Source of the DNA: CAVPOO01 sp963707015
GTDB lineage: Bacteria > Pseudomonadota > Gammaproteobacteria > Thiohalobacterales > Thiohalobacteraceae
Direction: 5' to 3'
Assembly: GCA_963707015.1 (NCBI GenBank)
Contig: CAVPOO010000014.1
Span: 99,474 to 163,473 of the forward strand
Length of the DNA stretch: 64,000 nucleotides
Shown: positions 8,147 through 17,328 of the stretch, piece after piece
Position numbering within the stretch: position 1 is the stretch's first letter
Layout: each line of letters opens with the position of its first letter
Position numbers and translations under genes: made by a program
Notes under the pieces: generated by a model
What the model was told of the DNA's origin: nothing
Database searches by the model: none
Seen by the model: only the letters and a program-made list of their open reading frames with translations

Positions 8147-9793
8147 ATGACGCGGGACAGCGCTGATTACCCGGATCGATTGCAGACCGTATACGATTAC
8201 CATCAGGCTACCAAGCACCGGTTTCAGGCCTATGCCAGGGGGCCGGGGTACCTTGAGTGGACGACTCAGCCAGACGCCTTCCGTCGCTATGCGGGTGCGC
8301 GGCTGATCGCGCTGCAGGCGGTCCCGACAGCGGATGAACCCGGCTATGACGCTGTTTTTGATCCAGGGCGGAGACCTGCCCCCGCGGCGGTAAACCTGCA
8401 GACGGTTTCCCAGCTGTTTTACGACAGCCTGGCGCTGTCGGCCTGGAAGAGCCTGGGCGATACCCGGTGGGCGCTGCGGGTCAATGCCTCCAGCGGCAAT
8501 CTGCACCCGACCGAGGGCTACCTGATCTGCGGCCCGGTCGAGGGCTTGTGTGACACACCGGTGGTCTGTCATTACGCGCCCCAGGCACATGGCCTTGAGG
8601 TGCTGGCGGAGTTTGACGTGCCACACTGGCGCGCGCTGTCCGCCCGCTTTCCCGCACAGACGTTTTTCATGGGACTGACCTCCATTCACTGGCGTGAGGC
8701 CTGGAAGTACGGCCATCGGGCCTACCGTTACTGCATGCTCGATGCGGGGCACGCGCTGGCTGCGATCAGTATGGCGGCAGGCGGACTCGGCTGGCAGACG
8801 CGCCTGCTCGACGCTCTGGGCACGGACGATCTCGCCTTGCTCATGGGCACCTTTCGTGATCAGGATGCCGAACGGGAAGAGCCGGATATGCTGGTCGCCT
8901 GCGTGCCCGCCCGGCAGGCGCCGGAGGAGACAGGTCTGCCCGAGGCCGCGGTACGATCGTTTGCATCGCTGGCCTGGCAGGGCAGCCCCAATCAGCTGAG
9001 TCCGTCGCATGTGGAATGGGGGATGGAGGACATCGCGCAAGCGGTGCGCAAGCCGCGTGGTGAGGTTCAGTATGAGCGGTTTGAAAATCCGCCTGTCGCC
9101 TGGTCACTGGAACCGCGTCCGGTGTCACTGCGCCGGATGATTCGCCAGCGTCGCAGCGCCGTGGCCATGGACGGGCAGACCTGCCTGTCACGCGACAGTT
9201 TCTATCGCATGCTCTACAGAACGCTGGCGGTACCGGGCGCGGTGCCGTTCGGCACCCTGCCCTGGAAATCGCACCTTCATCTGGCGCTGTTTGTCCATCG
9301 GGTGGACGACCTGCCGAGTGGACTGTATCTGCTGGTGCGCGACCCTGCACAAACCGGGGCGCTGCGAGGCGCGCTCAGCGAGGCGAATCCCTGGCAGTCG
9401 CCGCCCGGCTGCCCGGAACAACTGCCGCTGTTTTGCCTGATCGAGGCGCAGACGCAGGCGGCCGCGAGGCAGATCGCCTGTCATCAGGATATTGCCAGTG
9501 ACGGTTGTTTCAGTCTGGCGATGCTCGCTGAATACAGGGCGCCGCTGGAGCGTTACGGCCCCTGGTTTTATCCGCGCCTGTACTGGGAAGCCGGACTGAT
9601 CGGCCAGCTGCTCTATCTCGAAGCCGAAGCGGCCGGTATACGCAGCACGGGCATCGGTTGCTTCTTCGACGACCCGATGCACGAGGTGCTGGGGCTCGAA
9701 GACGACGCATTTCAGGACCTCTATCACTTCACGCTGGGTGGGCCGGTGGAGGATACCCGATTGACAACACAGCCAGCCTATCCGGCTGAGTGA
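8147..9793 (+). CDS. Tandem nitroreductase, SagB/ThcOx-type dehydrogenase family
   Basis: 548 residues without a signal peptide. The N-terminal half (about 70-270) carries RVNASSGNLHPTEGYLI and a conserved GHALAAISMAAGGLGW helix; the C-terminal half (about 320-535) repeats the pattern with RQRRSAVAMDG, the EAGLIGQLLYLEAEAAGI helix and GCFFDDPMHEVLGL. These are two FMN nitroreductase-fold halves, as in the SagB-type dehydrogenases. Classical SagB oxidises azoline rings in ribosomal peptides, but no cyclodehydratase or precursor peptide is visible here, so the substrate is unknown. A degenerate hairpin follows the stop codon. Confidence 0.88.
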   Translation: MTRDSADYPDRLQTVYDYHQATKHRFQAYARGPGYLEWTTQPDAFRRYAGARLIALQAVPTADEPGYDAVFDPGRRPAPAAVNLQTVSQLFYDSLALSAWKSLGDTRWALRVNASSGNLHPTEGYLICGPVEGLCDTPVVCHYAPQAHGLEVLAEFDVPHWRALSARFPAQTFFMGLTSIHWREAWKYGHRAYRYCMLDAGHALAAISMAAGGLGWQTRLLDALGTDDLALLMGTFRDQDAEREEPDMLVACVPARQAPEETGLPEAAVRSFASLAWQGSPNQLSPSHVEWGMEDIAQAVRKPRGEVQYERFENPPVAWSLEPRPVSLRRMIRQRRSAVAMDGQTCLSRDSFYRMLYRTLAVPGAVPFGTLPWKSHLHLALFVHRVDDLPSGLYLLVRDPAQTGALRGALSEANPWQSPPGCPEQLPLFCLIEAQTQAAARQIACHQDIASDGCFSLAMLAEYRAPLERYGPWFYPRLYWEAGLIGQLLYLEAEAAGIRSTGIGCFFDDPMHEVLGLEDDAFQDLYHFTLGGPVEDTRLTTQPAYPAE

Positions 9794-10533
9794 CTGGAAA
9801 AGGAACGGCGTGATTTCGGCGGCTGTCCACGCTGACTGTTGTTTGGGACCACCTCCACCCTGGTCCTCCGCCTGCGGGGAAGGGGATTGCTGACGGGGAG
9901 GGGACTGCATGCTCACGGGGGAAGCAAAGGGTCCTGCCCGGCGACTGGGGCCGGCCGGTGATGACGTCGAGTAAGTCATTCATTCTGAAGAGCAATAGAT
10001 GCCGTCTTTCGCCGACCGCCCGAACGGGGCAGGCGGTGCTCGAGAAAACTGCTCAGTCGCCCCGCTCGTGGAAGGCTGCCGGGTGGTCGCGCGCGAAATC
10101 GCAGAGCCAGGATAGTGGCGGGCACGCCAAAAAACGGTCGTTGCCAGGACAGGCTCACAGAAAGTCCCCCGTCTGGCCGCGCGTGGGCGATCACCCCTGT
10201 TATACTGGCGCCGGGCGCTTTTGGCTCGCGCGCCACAGTCGGGGCAAATTGTGATTTCCGAATCTGGCGTGGTCTGAGCACCCGGAGCTAGAATAGCGCG
10301 CCATTGGCCAGGGGAACCGCGGTGTTCTCTCGTCTTTCTGATCTTTGGGATCCTGCATCACGCCGGGCAGGATGCAATTAACCCAGTAGCCAGGAAAGTT
10401 GGACATTTGACCTGTGTCACATATTTGTGACGCCCATCATGGCGCTTGTGTCTGGGATGGGAGATACGAAGTAGCCCGCGGTTGAGACTCGCTGCCGGAA
10501 TTTGCGGTAACCACCCACAGGAGCCAGTCAGGC
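9794..10533. other. 740-base intergenic region without a supported gene
   Basis: Just after the nitroreductase gene is a weak GGAAAAGG...GGCGTGA hairpin, then a CCACCTCCACCCTGGTCC-type repeat (about 9838-9905). Frames further on show no protein features. Near 10416-10431 lies the perfect inverted repeat GTCACA-TATT-TGTGAC, a possible operator for the PPC gene that starts at 10534. Confidence 0.5.
10416..10431. promoter_or_regulatory. Possible operator GTCACA-N4-TGTGAC
   Basis: Perfect six-base inverted repeat with a TATT spacer, about 105 bases upstream of the PPC-domain gene. Its half sites resemble those of the CRP/FNR superfamily but are arranged inside-out. Low confidence. Confidence 0.25.
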
Positions 10534-11214
10534 ATGGGTACACGACAGACAAAGTCAAAGCACCGAAGTGATTCGCTATGCAGGCTGGTGACGCTCTTAG
10601 GGACGTTGACCGCCACATTCCATGCCTTTGCTCAGTGCGATGTGCGTCCGCAGATTCAGCCCAATGAGGTCGTCATGGGGACGCTTGCTTCCGGCGATTG
10701 CATCACGGATGAGCTGTTTGCCGATGGCGACCTCAGTTTCGCCGATATTTATGAGCTGGCATTGCCCCTGCCCGGAGTCGTGACCGTGCGGATGGAGTCT
10801 GCCGCCGTCGATTCTTTTCTGGAGCTCTATGATCCAAACTTGAGGGCACTGTTTGCTCTCGATGACGACAGTGGTGGACATTCCACCGCCTGGTTTAGTA
10901 TCGATCTGCCGGCGGGAAACTACACCTTACTGGCGACTTCCTTTAAGGCGGAAACCGGAGCCTACACGCTCACGACGAGCTGCAATGGATGTACGGTCGC
11001 TCTTGCGGCATCGGTGTTGCCCACCAGCCGCGCCGTGCAGGTTGGTACTCCAGCCACGGCTTTCGCGACCGTCATCAATGCGGGTTCCACTACCGCTACC
11101 GCCTGCGGTATCTCACCCGTCACGAGTGTTCCAGCGTCATTCAGGTATCAGACAACCGACCCGCTCACCAATGCCGTCACGGGAACGCTGAACATGCTCG
11201 GATGCATTCGATGA
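10534..11214 (+). CDS. Exported PPC-domain protein, probably truncated
   Basis: 226 residues, ATG 10534 preceded by AGGAG. Signal peptide cut after AFA. Residues about 45-150 match a bacterial pre-peptidase C-terminal (PPC) beta-sandwich domain: GTLASGDC, YELALPLPGVVTVRMES, FLELYDPN, IDLPAGNYTLLATS, GAYTLTTSC. A second repeat begins with SRAVQVGTPATAFATVINAG and FRYQTTDPLTNAVTGT, a segment that in related proteins runs on for several hundred residues. Here the frame stops almost at once, and a different frame opens at 11215. I read this as a gene that lost its middle by deletion with a frame change. The product may still be exported. Confidence 0.7.
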   Translation: MGTRQTKSKHRSDSLCRLVTLLGTLTATFHAFAQCDVRPQIQPNEVVMGTLASGDCITDELFADGDLSFADIYELALPLPGVVTVRMESAAVDSFLELYDPNLRALFALDDDSGGHSTAWFSIDLPAGNYTLLATSFKAETGAYTLTTSCNGCTVALAASVLPTSRAVQVGTPATAFATVINAGSTTATACGISPVTSVPASFRYQTTDPLTNAVTGTLNMLGCIR

Positions 11215-11521
11215 TCTCAGCTATGGCGGCGTAGCCGTCGTCAGCTTGTCCAGTCAGAGTGACTCGGCGTTCAGTGGCGCCGCTGCTGTCAAGACCTTCT
11301 TCCGTGATATATTCATGGACTTGACGGGTACCGTGGCGGTATCCGGATCCCTGGAGGGCTCCGTAACCTACGATGTTGTGGTCGACGGTATGCTTCAGAG
11401 CAGCGGTGATGGGAGCTTTTCCGGCACGCTGGACGGCAATACGCTCTCGTTCAGCCTGTCGCTGCAGGACACCGTTGGGAATACCTGCACGAACGCAGCA
11501 TCGGTCAGCGCCAACCGTTAG
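11215..11521 (+). pseudogene. 3' remnant joined to the PPC gene, one frame off
   Basis: Open frame reading DDLSYGGVAVVSLSSQSD and ending in ASVSANR at 11521, with alternating beta strands (VAVSGSLEGSVTYDVVVDG, SFSGTLDGNTLSFSLSL) like a secreted beta protein. It is +1 relative to the PPC gene and has no ribosome binding site of its own (only a TTG at 11246). Most likely it is the original C-terminus of the PPC protein or of a neighbour brought in by deletion. Confidence 0.5.
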
Positions 11522-11613
11522 CGAGGATACGCGGGCCGGAGCCATTTGAGGACCATGTCGCTGATCCCTTTTCCACTTTCCAAATTCATCCATTCATGAC
11601 GGAGGTCAAGCTT

Positions 11614-12087
11614 ATGTCAACACAAACAATCCAACATTGGGGTCCCTGCGCGCTGGCAGTAACACCGCTGCTTGCAATGCTGATGTTGCTTGCCGCCGGT
11701 TGCTCTGATGAGCAGTCATCGACTTCGCAGCAGACTCAGTCGACTGAAACTCCCGCCGCACAGGTCGCGGAACCGGAGTCGATGCCACCTGCCGAGAGGC
11801 CTGAACCCGCCGCCAAGGCAGGCGAGACCGTAGCCGTCGCTGCGGCAGGCGACGGTGAGGCCGTGTATCAGAAGGCATGCAAGAACTGCCATGCAACCGG
11901 CGTCGCAAATGCACCGAAATTCGGTGACAGCCAAGCCTGGGCGCCGCGAATCGCAAAAGGCAGAGATGCCCTGTTTGGATCAGTCAAAAATGGATTGAAC
12001 GTCATGCCACCGATGGGTGGCTGCATGGCGTGCAGCGACGAAGAGCTGCGCAACGCGGTTGAGTACATGGTATCGCACGGGTCCTGA
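11614..12087 (+). CDS. Cytochrome c5-family lipoprotein
   Basis: 157 residues from ATG 11614, eight bases after GGAGG. The lipobox LAAGC places the lipid on Cys30. A low-complexity Glu/Pro/Ala linker (31-80) leads to one heme site CKNCH (89-93); the axial Met lies in NVMPPMGG (about 134) and the CMAC pair (137, 140) is the disulfide typical of cytochromes c5. It should carry electrons in the periplasm, tethered to a membrane by its lipid and linker. The longer start at 11596 overlaps the ribosome binding site and is rejected. A strong hairpin terminator follows. Confidence 0.93.
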   Translation: MSTQTIQHWGPCALAVTPLLAMLMLLAAGCSDEQSSTSQQTQSTETPAAQVAEPESMPPAERPEPAAKAGETVAVAAAGDGEAVYQKACKNCHATGVANAPKFGDSQAWAPRIAKGRDALFGSVKNGLNVMPPMGGCMACSDEELRNAVEYMVSHGS

Positions 12088-12098
12088 GCCGTCCTTCG

Positions 12099-12146
12099 GA
12101 AAAGGCGTCGGCGTGAATATCCTTAACTCACTCCGATCGCCTTTTC
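12099..12146 (+). terminator. Hairpin terminator after cytochrome c5 gene
   Basis: GAAAAGGCGTCGGCGTGA pairs with TCACTCCGATCGCCTTTTC (one bulge, one mismatch), ending in a T-rich tail. Related but weaker hairpins follow the stop codons at 9793 and 12744. Confidence 0.65.
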
Positions 12147-12273
12147 TTGTTTCTTAAACTCTCGCCGGCGGAAACCGATACTTTGTGCAATTGCATCAGC
12201 CTGGCGGCCAGCATAGCGTGTGGCTGCGCGGCAATAGGCTGGGTGATTCATTCTTCAGGACAAGATCGACCTC

Positions 12274-12744
12274 ATGGAAACGCCAAAGGATTTCAGAGAT
12301 ATCTTCGACAGGGGCCATGCACTGATCGCGGACTCGCTCTATAGCGAGGGCTGGTTACAGAGACCTGGCACGGGTTATGACCCGGTGCGCGGCGCCTGGC
12401 CGGATCAGAGGCCATTTGCCGTCGTCGAGCTGCGGCGTCTGAACGGGTCCGCCCAGGTGCTATCGACAAGCGAGAACCGCCTGCGGCGCGCCCTCGCACA
12501 GGAATGGGCCGCCCTTGGGAACCTGAGCCTCCAGGCAGCACTCGCCAGCAGCAGGGTCGGGGTGATGTTTGAATGGGCTCACGATGTACGCACCGCGCAA
12601 CAGACCAGCGCACTCATCTTATCCGGTTACCGATCATGGCAGCGCGACGACGGGCTTCACGTCGGGGTTCGCATCCGGGTGATACTGGCCAATGCGGATG
12701 AGCTGCCGTCGACCTATACCGCCTTGAACTGCAAGCCCGAGTGA
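12274..12744 (+). CDS. Protein of unknown function
   Basis: 156 residues from ATG 12274; an AGGA lies about 12 bases upstream, a little far. No signal peptide, transmembrane segment or known motif is visible. The sequence is soluble in character, with a C-terminal stretch of alternating beta residues (LHVGVRIRVILAN). A hairpin related to the terminator at 12099 follows the stop codon. Coding status is supported by length, start context and GC-rich third positions only. Confidence 0.6.
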   Translation: METPKDFRDIFDRGHALIADSLYSEGWLQRPGTGYDPVRGAWPDQRPFAVVELRRLNGSAQVLSTSENRLRRALAQEWAALGNLSLQAALASSRVGVMFEWAHDVRTAQQTSALILSGYRSWQRDDGLHVGVRIRVILANADELPSTYTALNCKPE

Positions 12745-12991
12745 CCACGGAAAAGGAGCCGGCGTGATTTGGAAACAGTCACTCGGTTCCGTTCTTCGCA
12801 CCGCTTTGCATGTCACCACGACAGGCTGGCGGTGCAATGCGACCCGGCTCGTCTTCCAACAATGCCCCGGCCAGGGCGGAAAATACCTGACATGAAAAGG
12901 TGGAAGACGTATGGTAGACGCGCATGCAAGGGTCCGGCGCGATATTTCTCAAATCGCTCCGGGTCCTGAAACGCTGAAGCGGGAGGCCTCC

Positions 12992-14119
12992 ATGTTGCGA
13001 GTCCTGTGTGGCTTGATTCTTACCTTGTGTCTCGGTGTCGCCGCCTTGGGTGCAGGCCCCGATGCGGCGACGGCGCAGCTGATAAACGACCTGGGGCTTC
13101 GCGAGGCCAAAGCACCAATCAGCACCTCCGGTGTGTGGCAGAAGCCCAGACGCATCGTGGTGACGATGCTTGATCGGCAGAAGGCATCGAAGCCCGACGC
13201 GGTGGCGTGGTTGAAGGAGGTGGCGGGGGAGGCCGAGATCGTGGTAGCGACTTCGCGCGACGTGCCGGCCGCTCAGCTCGAAGGCGCCGACGTGCTGCTT
13301 GGGTATTGCACCCACGAGAATCTCAAGAACGGCAAGGCGCTGCGTTACATCCTGAACTACTCCGCCGGGGTCGACAACTGCGCGAGCTCACCACTGGCGC
13401 AGACGCGCGAGATTCTGGTGACGAATATGCAGCGCGTTTATGGGCCCGGCATCGCCGAACATGTGATCGGCATGATGTATACGCTCACGCGCAAGCTGTA
13501 TGTGTTCCGCGATCGGCAGCGGGAGCAGCAATGGGACCGTGCCGCGGTCGAGCGCACCTCAATGCAGGAGGTGCAGGGCCGCACCCTGCTGGTGGCGGGG
13601 CTGGGCGGTATCGGCACCGAGATCGCCCGCCGCGCGCACGGCCTCGGCATGCGCGTGCTTGCGACGCGCAACTCCTCGCGCGAGGGCCCGGATTTTGTGG
13701 CCTACGTCGGGCTGTCCGATGAGCTGCACACGCTCGCCGGGCAAGCGGACGTGGTGGTCAATGCCACGCCGCTGACACCCGGGACCACCGGCCTGTTCGA
13801 CCGCAGCTTCTTCAGCGCCATGAAGCCGGGTGCCTATTTCATCAACGTCGGTCGCGGCAGGAGTGTGGTGACCGAGGACCTCATCGAGGCCCTGAATTCC
13901 GAGCGGATTGGCGGCGCGGCGCTGGATGTCACCGATCCCGAACCGCTGCCGCCGAATCACCCGCTATGGACGGCGAAGAATGTCTTCATCACCCCGCATG
14001 TCAGTGCCAGTTCCGATGAACAGATGGGACGCTACTGGCTGGTGGTGCGCGAGAACCTGCGCCGTTACGTCAATGGCGAGCGCATGCTGAGCGTGGTGGA
14101 TCTGAAGCGCGGGTATTGA
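12992..14119 (+). CDS. D-isomer-specific 2-hydroxyacid dehydrogenase with a signal peptide
   Basis: 375 residues from ATG 12992, which follows GGGAGG at good spacing. Residues 1-28 form a strong Sec signal peptide (MLRVLCGLILTLCLGVAALGA), unusual for this NAD-dependent family. The rest is canonical: nucleotide-binding GLGGIG at 203-208, NVGRGR with catalytic Arg at 288, the acid Glu at 317 in DPEP, and His at 336 in ITPHVSA. Such enzymes interconvert D-2-hydroxyacids and 2-oxoacids. Export would take it away from cytosolic NADH, so either the signal is an uncleaved anchor or it binds its cofactor before export (as some Tat enzymes do; there is no Arg pair here). Substrate unknown. Confidence 0.88.
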   Translation: MLRVLCGLILTLCLGVAALGAGPDAATAQLINDLGLREAKAPISTSGVWQKPRRIVVTMLDRQKASKPDAVAWLKEVAGEAEIVVATSRDVPAAQLEGADVLLGYCTHENLKNGKALRYILNYSAGVDNCASSPLAQTREILVTNMQRVYGPGIAEHVIGMMYTLTRKLYVFRDRQREQQWDRAAVERTSMQEVQGRTLLVAGLGGIGTEIARRAHGLGMRVLATRNSSREGPDFVAYVGLSDELHTLAGQADVVVNATPLTPGTTGLFDRSFFSAMKPGAYFINVGRGRSVVTEDLIEALNSERIGGAALDVTDPEPLPPNHPLWTAKNVFITPHVSASSDEQMGRYWLVVRENLRRYVNGERMLSVVDLKRGY

Positions 14120-14272
14120 TGTAGGCGGTTCCATAAGCGACCCAGGCTGGATTAGGCACGCGGCTTGTGCCGTAGCCCACTGGATGTGCTTTCTTCGGGA
14201 TTAGTCGTTCTGGTTTGGCCTACCCGCATCAGTACCAGTGCCGCACAGGCTCTGCTGAAAGGGGGGCATTTC

Positions 14273-15736
14273 ATGTGCCTGCTGTTTGTTCGAAAATCGA
14301 AAACAATGACTCCCGCTGTGTTCGTGATGAGCTGCTTCTGCACGGCGCTGTGGCTTATCGCCACTGGCGCCGTTGCCGATCCAGGAATCCTGGAGCTCAA
14401 CGTCGGTGAGGCGCGCGAAGTTGTGCTCCCTGGTGGGCGAACGACCGTCATCAGGCTGCGGTCCTACCTCGAACGGACGGAGCCCTTCTACCAGTCGGCC
14501 GACAGCCAGTTCGTCGATGCGGTGGTTTCGGCAGACGTGGCGCTGGAGGTTGACGGTGTGCAGCACACGGTGACGGGTGGACCCTTCCGCCTGCCGGTCA
14601 CAGTCAACGGGGTGGCCGTACTGGTCGCCTGCACGCGAGGGTGGGCAGGCGGCATCTTTGCGGATGGCCTGACCAGGGATGTGCGTCTGGAAGTGAGTGA
14701 CGCCCGCACGCCGTGGACGGAGCCCGAACGCTTCGTCTATCCGATCCGGAATTACCGGTGGCGAGCCTCAAATTACCAGCACACCTATCTGGGCGTGGTG
14801 GTAAATCAGGCCAGGCTGTATTACCACCGGGGCGAGGACCTGGGGATGATTCCCGATCTCGAGCAGACCCGGGCGATGTCCGACGGGCGCCTGAGCAGAG
14901 TGCCGCCCCCCGGAGGCGATGGGGACTCGAACGACCTGTGGGTGGAAGACGCCGGGGGAATGACCACACGCTACCTTCACATGAATGCGGCGGGTATTGA
15001 TCCGCTACTGAGCGAAGGCGATGGCGTGCGCCAGGGTCAGGCGCTGGGACTCGCAGGCAATACCTATGCCGGACATTGCAGCCCTTCACCCCATTTGCAC
15101 GTATCGATGCACGATGGCGATGTCTACCGCAATACCTTCCCCCTGTTCGTGGCCGCATACCGCCACCGTTTCCCCGGGGAACTGCTGCCCATCGCCGGCA
15201 ACGTCCGCCACCTGTATGCCGGCGAGGAGATCACACTGGACGGCTCGCTGTCACTGGCGGGCAATGGGGCGCAAATCGAGTCCTACCAGTGGACGTTCAC
15301 GGACGGCGGACGCGCCAATGCGCCAAGGGTCAGGCGTCGCTACCCGCAGCCCGGTGTGTACAGCGAGGAACTGCGGGTCACCGATAACCAGGGAAGGACG
15401 GACCGGGACTTTGTCGAGGTGTTCGTATTTTCACGCACGTTGGGCATGCGCCCCCCGCGCGCCTGGATCAACTACTATCCCATCCGCGGTATTCGCCCCG
15501 GTACCGAGGTTCGTTTTCTCATCCGTTACAAGAATATCCGCGACCTCACGATCGATTATGGCGATGGTACGCAACAGCCCTATGCAGAATGGACAACGCA
15601 CCGCTACGCGAAACCGGGCAACTATGTCGTGTCGGTCAAAGGAGAAGATGCCGGCGCGGGTCCGGGAACATTCCGCGTCCGCGTGATTGTCGAAGCGCAG
15701 ACCCCGGTAGAAAATTATCCAAAGGGCGGGGAGTAA
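14273..15736 (+). CDS. Exported M23 family metallopeptidase with PKD-like domains
   Basis: 487 residues from ATG 14273, after AAGGGGGGC. A signal peptide follows (cut near AVA-DPG, residue 36). The M23 zinc site is present: H185-x3-D189 in YHRGED and H274-L-H276 in SPHLHVS, with YLHMN between, so it is likely an active peptidoglycan endopeptidase or a glycine-type peptidase of the lysostaphin fold. C-terminal to it are one clear PKD-type beta domain (about 320-400, YQWTFTDGG...YPQPGVYSEELRVTD) and a second (about 410-480, LTIDYGDGTQQPYAEWTTHRY). Extracellular or periplasmic. It overlaps no neighbour; the GMC gene starts 50 bases later. Confidence 0.85.
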   Translation: MCLLFVRKSKTMTPAVFVMSCFCTALWLIATGAVADPGILELNVGEAREVVLPGGRTTVIRLRSYLERTEPFYQSADSQFVDAVVSADVALEVDGVQHTVTGGPFRLPVTVNGVAVLVACTRGWAGGIFADGLTRDVRLEVSDARTPWTEPERFVYPIRNYRWRASNYQHTYLGVVVNQARLYYHRGEDLGMIPDLEQTRAMSDGRLSRVPPPGGDGDSNDLWVEDAGGMTTRYLHMNAAGIDPLLSEGDGVRQGQALGLAGNTYAGHCSPSPHLHVSMHDGDVYRNTFPLFVAAYRHRFPGELLPIAGNVRHLYAGEEITLDGSLSLAGNGAQIESYQWTFTDGGRANAPRVRRRYPQPGVYSEELRVTDNQGRTDRDFVEVFVFSRTLGMRPPRAWINYYPIRGIRPGTEVRFLIRYKNIRDLTIDYGDGTQQPYAEWTTHRYAKPGNYVVSVKGEDAGAGPGTFRVRVIVEAQTPVENYPKGGE

Positions 15737-15786
15737 TCTATACTTCGCCTGCCAAAGTTCAAAGCACACCGATTCGTTTCTCTGCC

Positions 15787-17328
15787 ATGTTTATTGATGC
15801 ACGCAAGCTGCCTGAGCGTACGACGGTGGAGGCCGATCTGGCGATAGTCGGCGGCGGGCCCGCAGGTATTACGCTGGCCAGCGCGCTGGCGGGCAGCCGG
15901 ATCCGCGTGTGTCTGATCGAGGCGGGCGGACTCGAACCAGACGCCGAGACACAGATGCTGTATGAGGGTGAGAACGCCGGCATCGAATACCCGCTGGCAG
16001 GCGCGCGCCTGCGCTATTTCGGGGGCAGCTCAAACCACTGGGGCGGCTATTGTCGGCCCCTGGACCCCATCGATTTCGAACCGCGCGACTGGGTGCCGTT
16101 CAGCGGCTGGCCTTTCACCATCGACGAGCTGCTGCCGTACTATCCGCCGGCCAGCGCACGCGTCGAGGTGGCCCCCGCCCACTTTGACGACCTCGCGTAT
16201 TGGCAGGAAAGAACCGGCGAGCGCCTGCTCGAACTCGCCACCCGCCGGATGGGGACGCGGTTTGTTCACTTCAGTCCGCCGACCCGCTTCGGTGAGCGCT
16301 ACCGCGCGGAGCTGGCGCAGGCCGACAATGTCCGGGTGTTGTTGCACGCCAACGTCGCGGATATCGCTTCGTCCGAAGCAGGCCGCACGGTGACGCATCT
16401 TGACGTTCGCACCCTGAGTGGTCTGGCGCACACTGTCAAGGCGCGCTGTTACGTGCTGGCAACGGGGGGCCTGGAAAACGCGCGTCTTCTGCTGCTCTCG
16501 AACAAGGTGGTGGCGGCAGGGCTCGGCAACCAGCACGACATGGTCGGCCGCTTTTTCATGGAGCATCCGCATCTCACGGGGTTCGGCGAGATCGTTGTTG
16601 CGGACATTCAGCGGCTGCCGCGTATCTATCGCGAACGGGTGGCGGGGGAGGGTCCGGTGGTCAATGCGGCTTTCAATCCGTCGGCCGCGTTCCTGCGCGA
16701 GCGGCAACTGCTGAATGCGACCTTTATGGTGGCGGTGGCCGGTGAGTACGGGCCGGACGCGAGGGTAAGCGACAACCGGGAGAGAAACGCGGCCCATACC
16801 GACATGCTCATGGCGGCGCGGCGCTTCCTGTCAGACCGCGACGACGCGGAGAAGTCACCGGAGCCGGACGCCGCCGGGGTGTGGCTGGGCATTGGCTGCG
16901 CCTGCGAGCAGGCGCCCAATCCCGCCAGCCGGGTGAGTTTATCGGCCGAGCGAGATGCGCTCGGCCTGGCAAAGATCAGGCTCGATTGGCGCCTCACGGA
17001 ACAGGATCGCCACAGTGTCGTCGAACACATGCGCTCGCTCGCGCTTGAGTTCGGGGCACTCGATATCGGGCGGATGATCCTGAATGTGGAGGACGACGGC
17101 CGCTGGCCGGAGGTCGTCAGTGGCGGCAATCACCACATGGGTACCACGCGCATGAGCGACAATCCGCGGCGCGGCGTTGTCGATCGCAACACGCGTGTGC
17201 ACGGCACGGACAACCTCTACATAGCCGGCAGTTCCGTGTTTCCGACCAGCGGTGCCGCAAATCCGACTCTGACGATCGTGGCCATGACGCTCCGGCTCGC
17301 CGACCATCTCAGGAAGCAGTTGCAGTGA
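15787..17328 (+). CDS. GMC-family FAD-dependent oxidoreductase
   Basis: 513 residues from ATG 15787; a longer frame from 15589 overlaps the peptidase gene and is rejected. FAD site GGGPAG at 22-27, the GGSSNHWGGYC segment near 80, and the C-terminal GMC block with NHHMGTTRM (the catalytic His pair), NLYIAGSSVFPTSGAANPTLT. GMC enzymes oxidise alcohols or sugars. It has no signal peptide; the next gene overlaps it by 4 bases and carries a twin-arginine signal, so the two probably form a complex exported together, as in membrane-bound gluconate or sorbitol dehydrogenases. No cytochrome subunit follows. Substrate unknown. Confidence 0.9.
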   Translation: MFIDARKLPERTTVEADLAIVGGGPAGITLASALAGSRIRVCLIEAGGLEPDAETQMLYEGENAGIEYPLAGARLRYFGGSSNHWGGYCRPLDPIDFEPRDWVPFSGWPFTIDELLPYYPPASARVEVAPAHFDDLAYWQERTGERLLELATRRMGTRFVHFSPPTRFGERYRAELAQADNVRVLLHANVADIASSEAGRTVTHLDVRTLSGLAHTVKARCYVLATGGLENARLLLLSNKVVAAGLGNQHDMVGRFFMEHPHLTGFGEIVVADIQRLPRIYRERVAGEGPVVNAAFNPSAAFLRERQLLNATFMVAVAGEYGPDARVSDNRERNAAHTDMLMAARRFLSDRDDAEKSPEPDAAGVWLGIGCACEQAPNPASRVSLSAERDALGLAKIRLDWRLTEQDRHSVVEHMRSLALEFGALDIGRMILNVEDDGRWPEVVSGGNHHMGTTRMSDNPRRGVVDRNTRVHGTDNLYIAGSSVFPTSGAANPTLTIVAMTLRLADHLRKQLQ

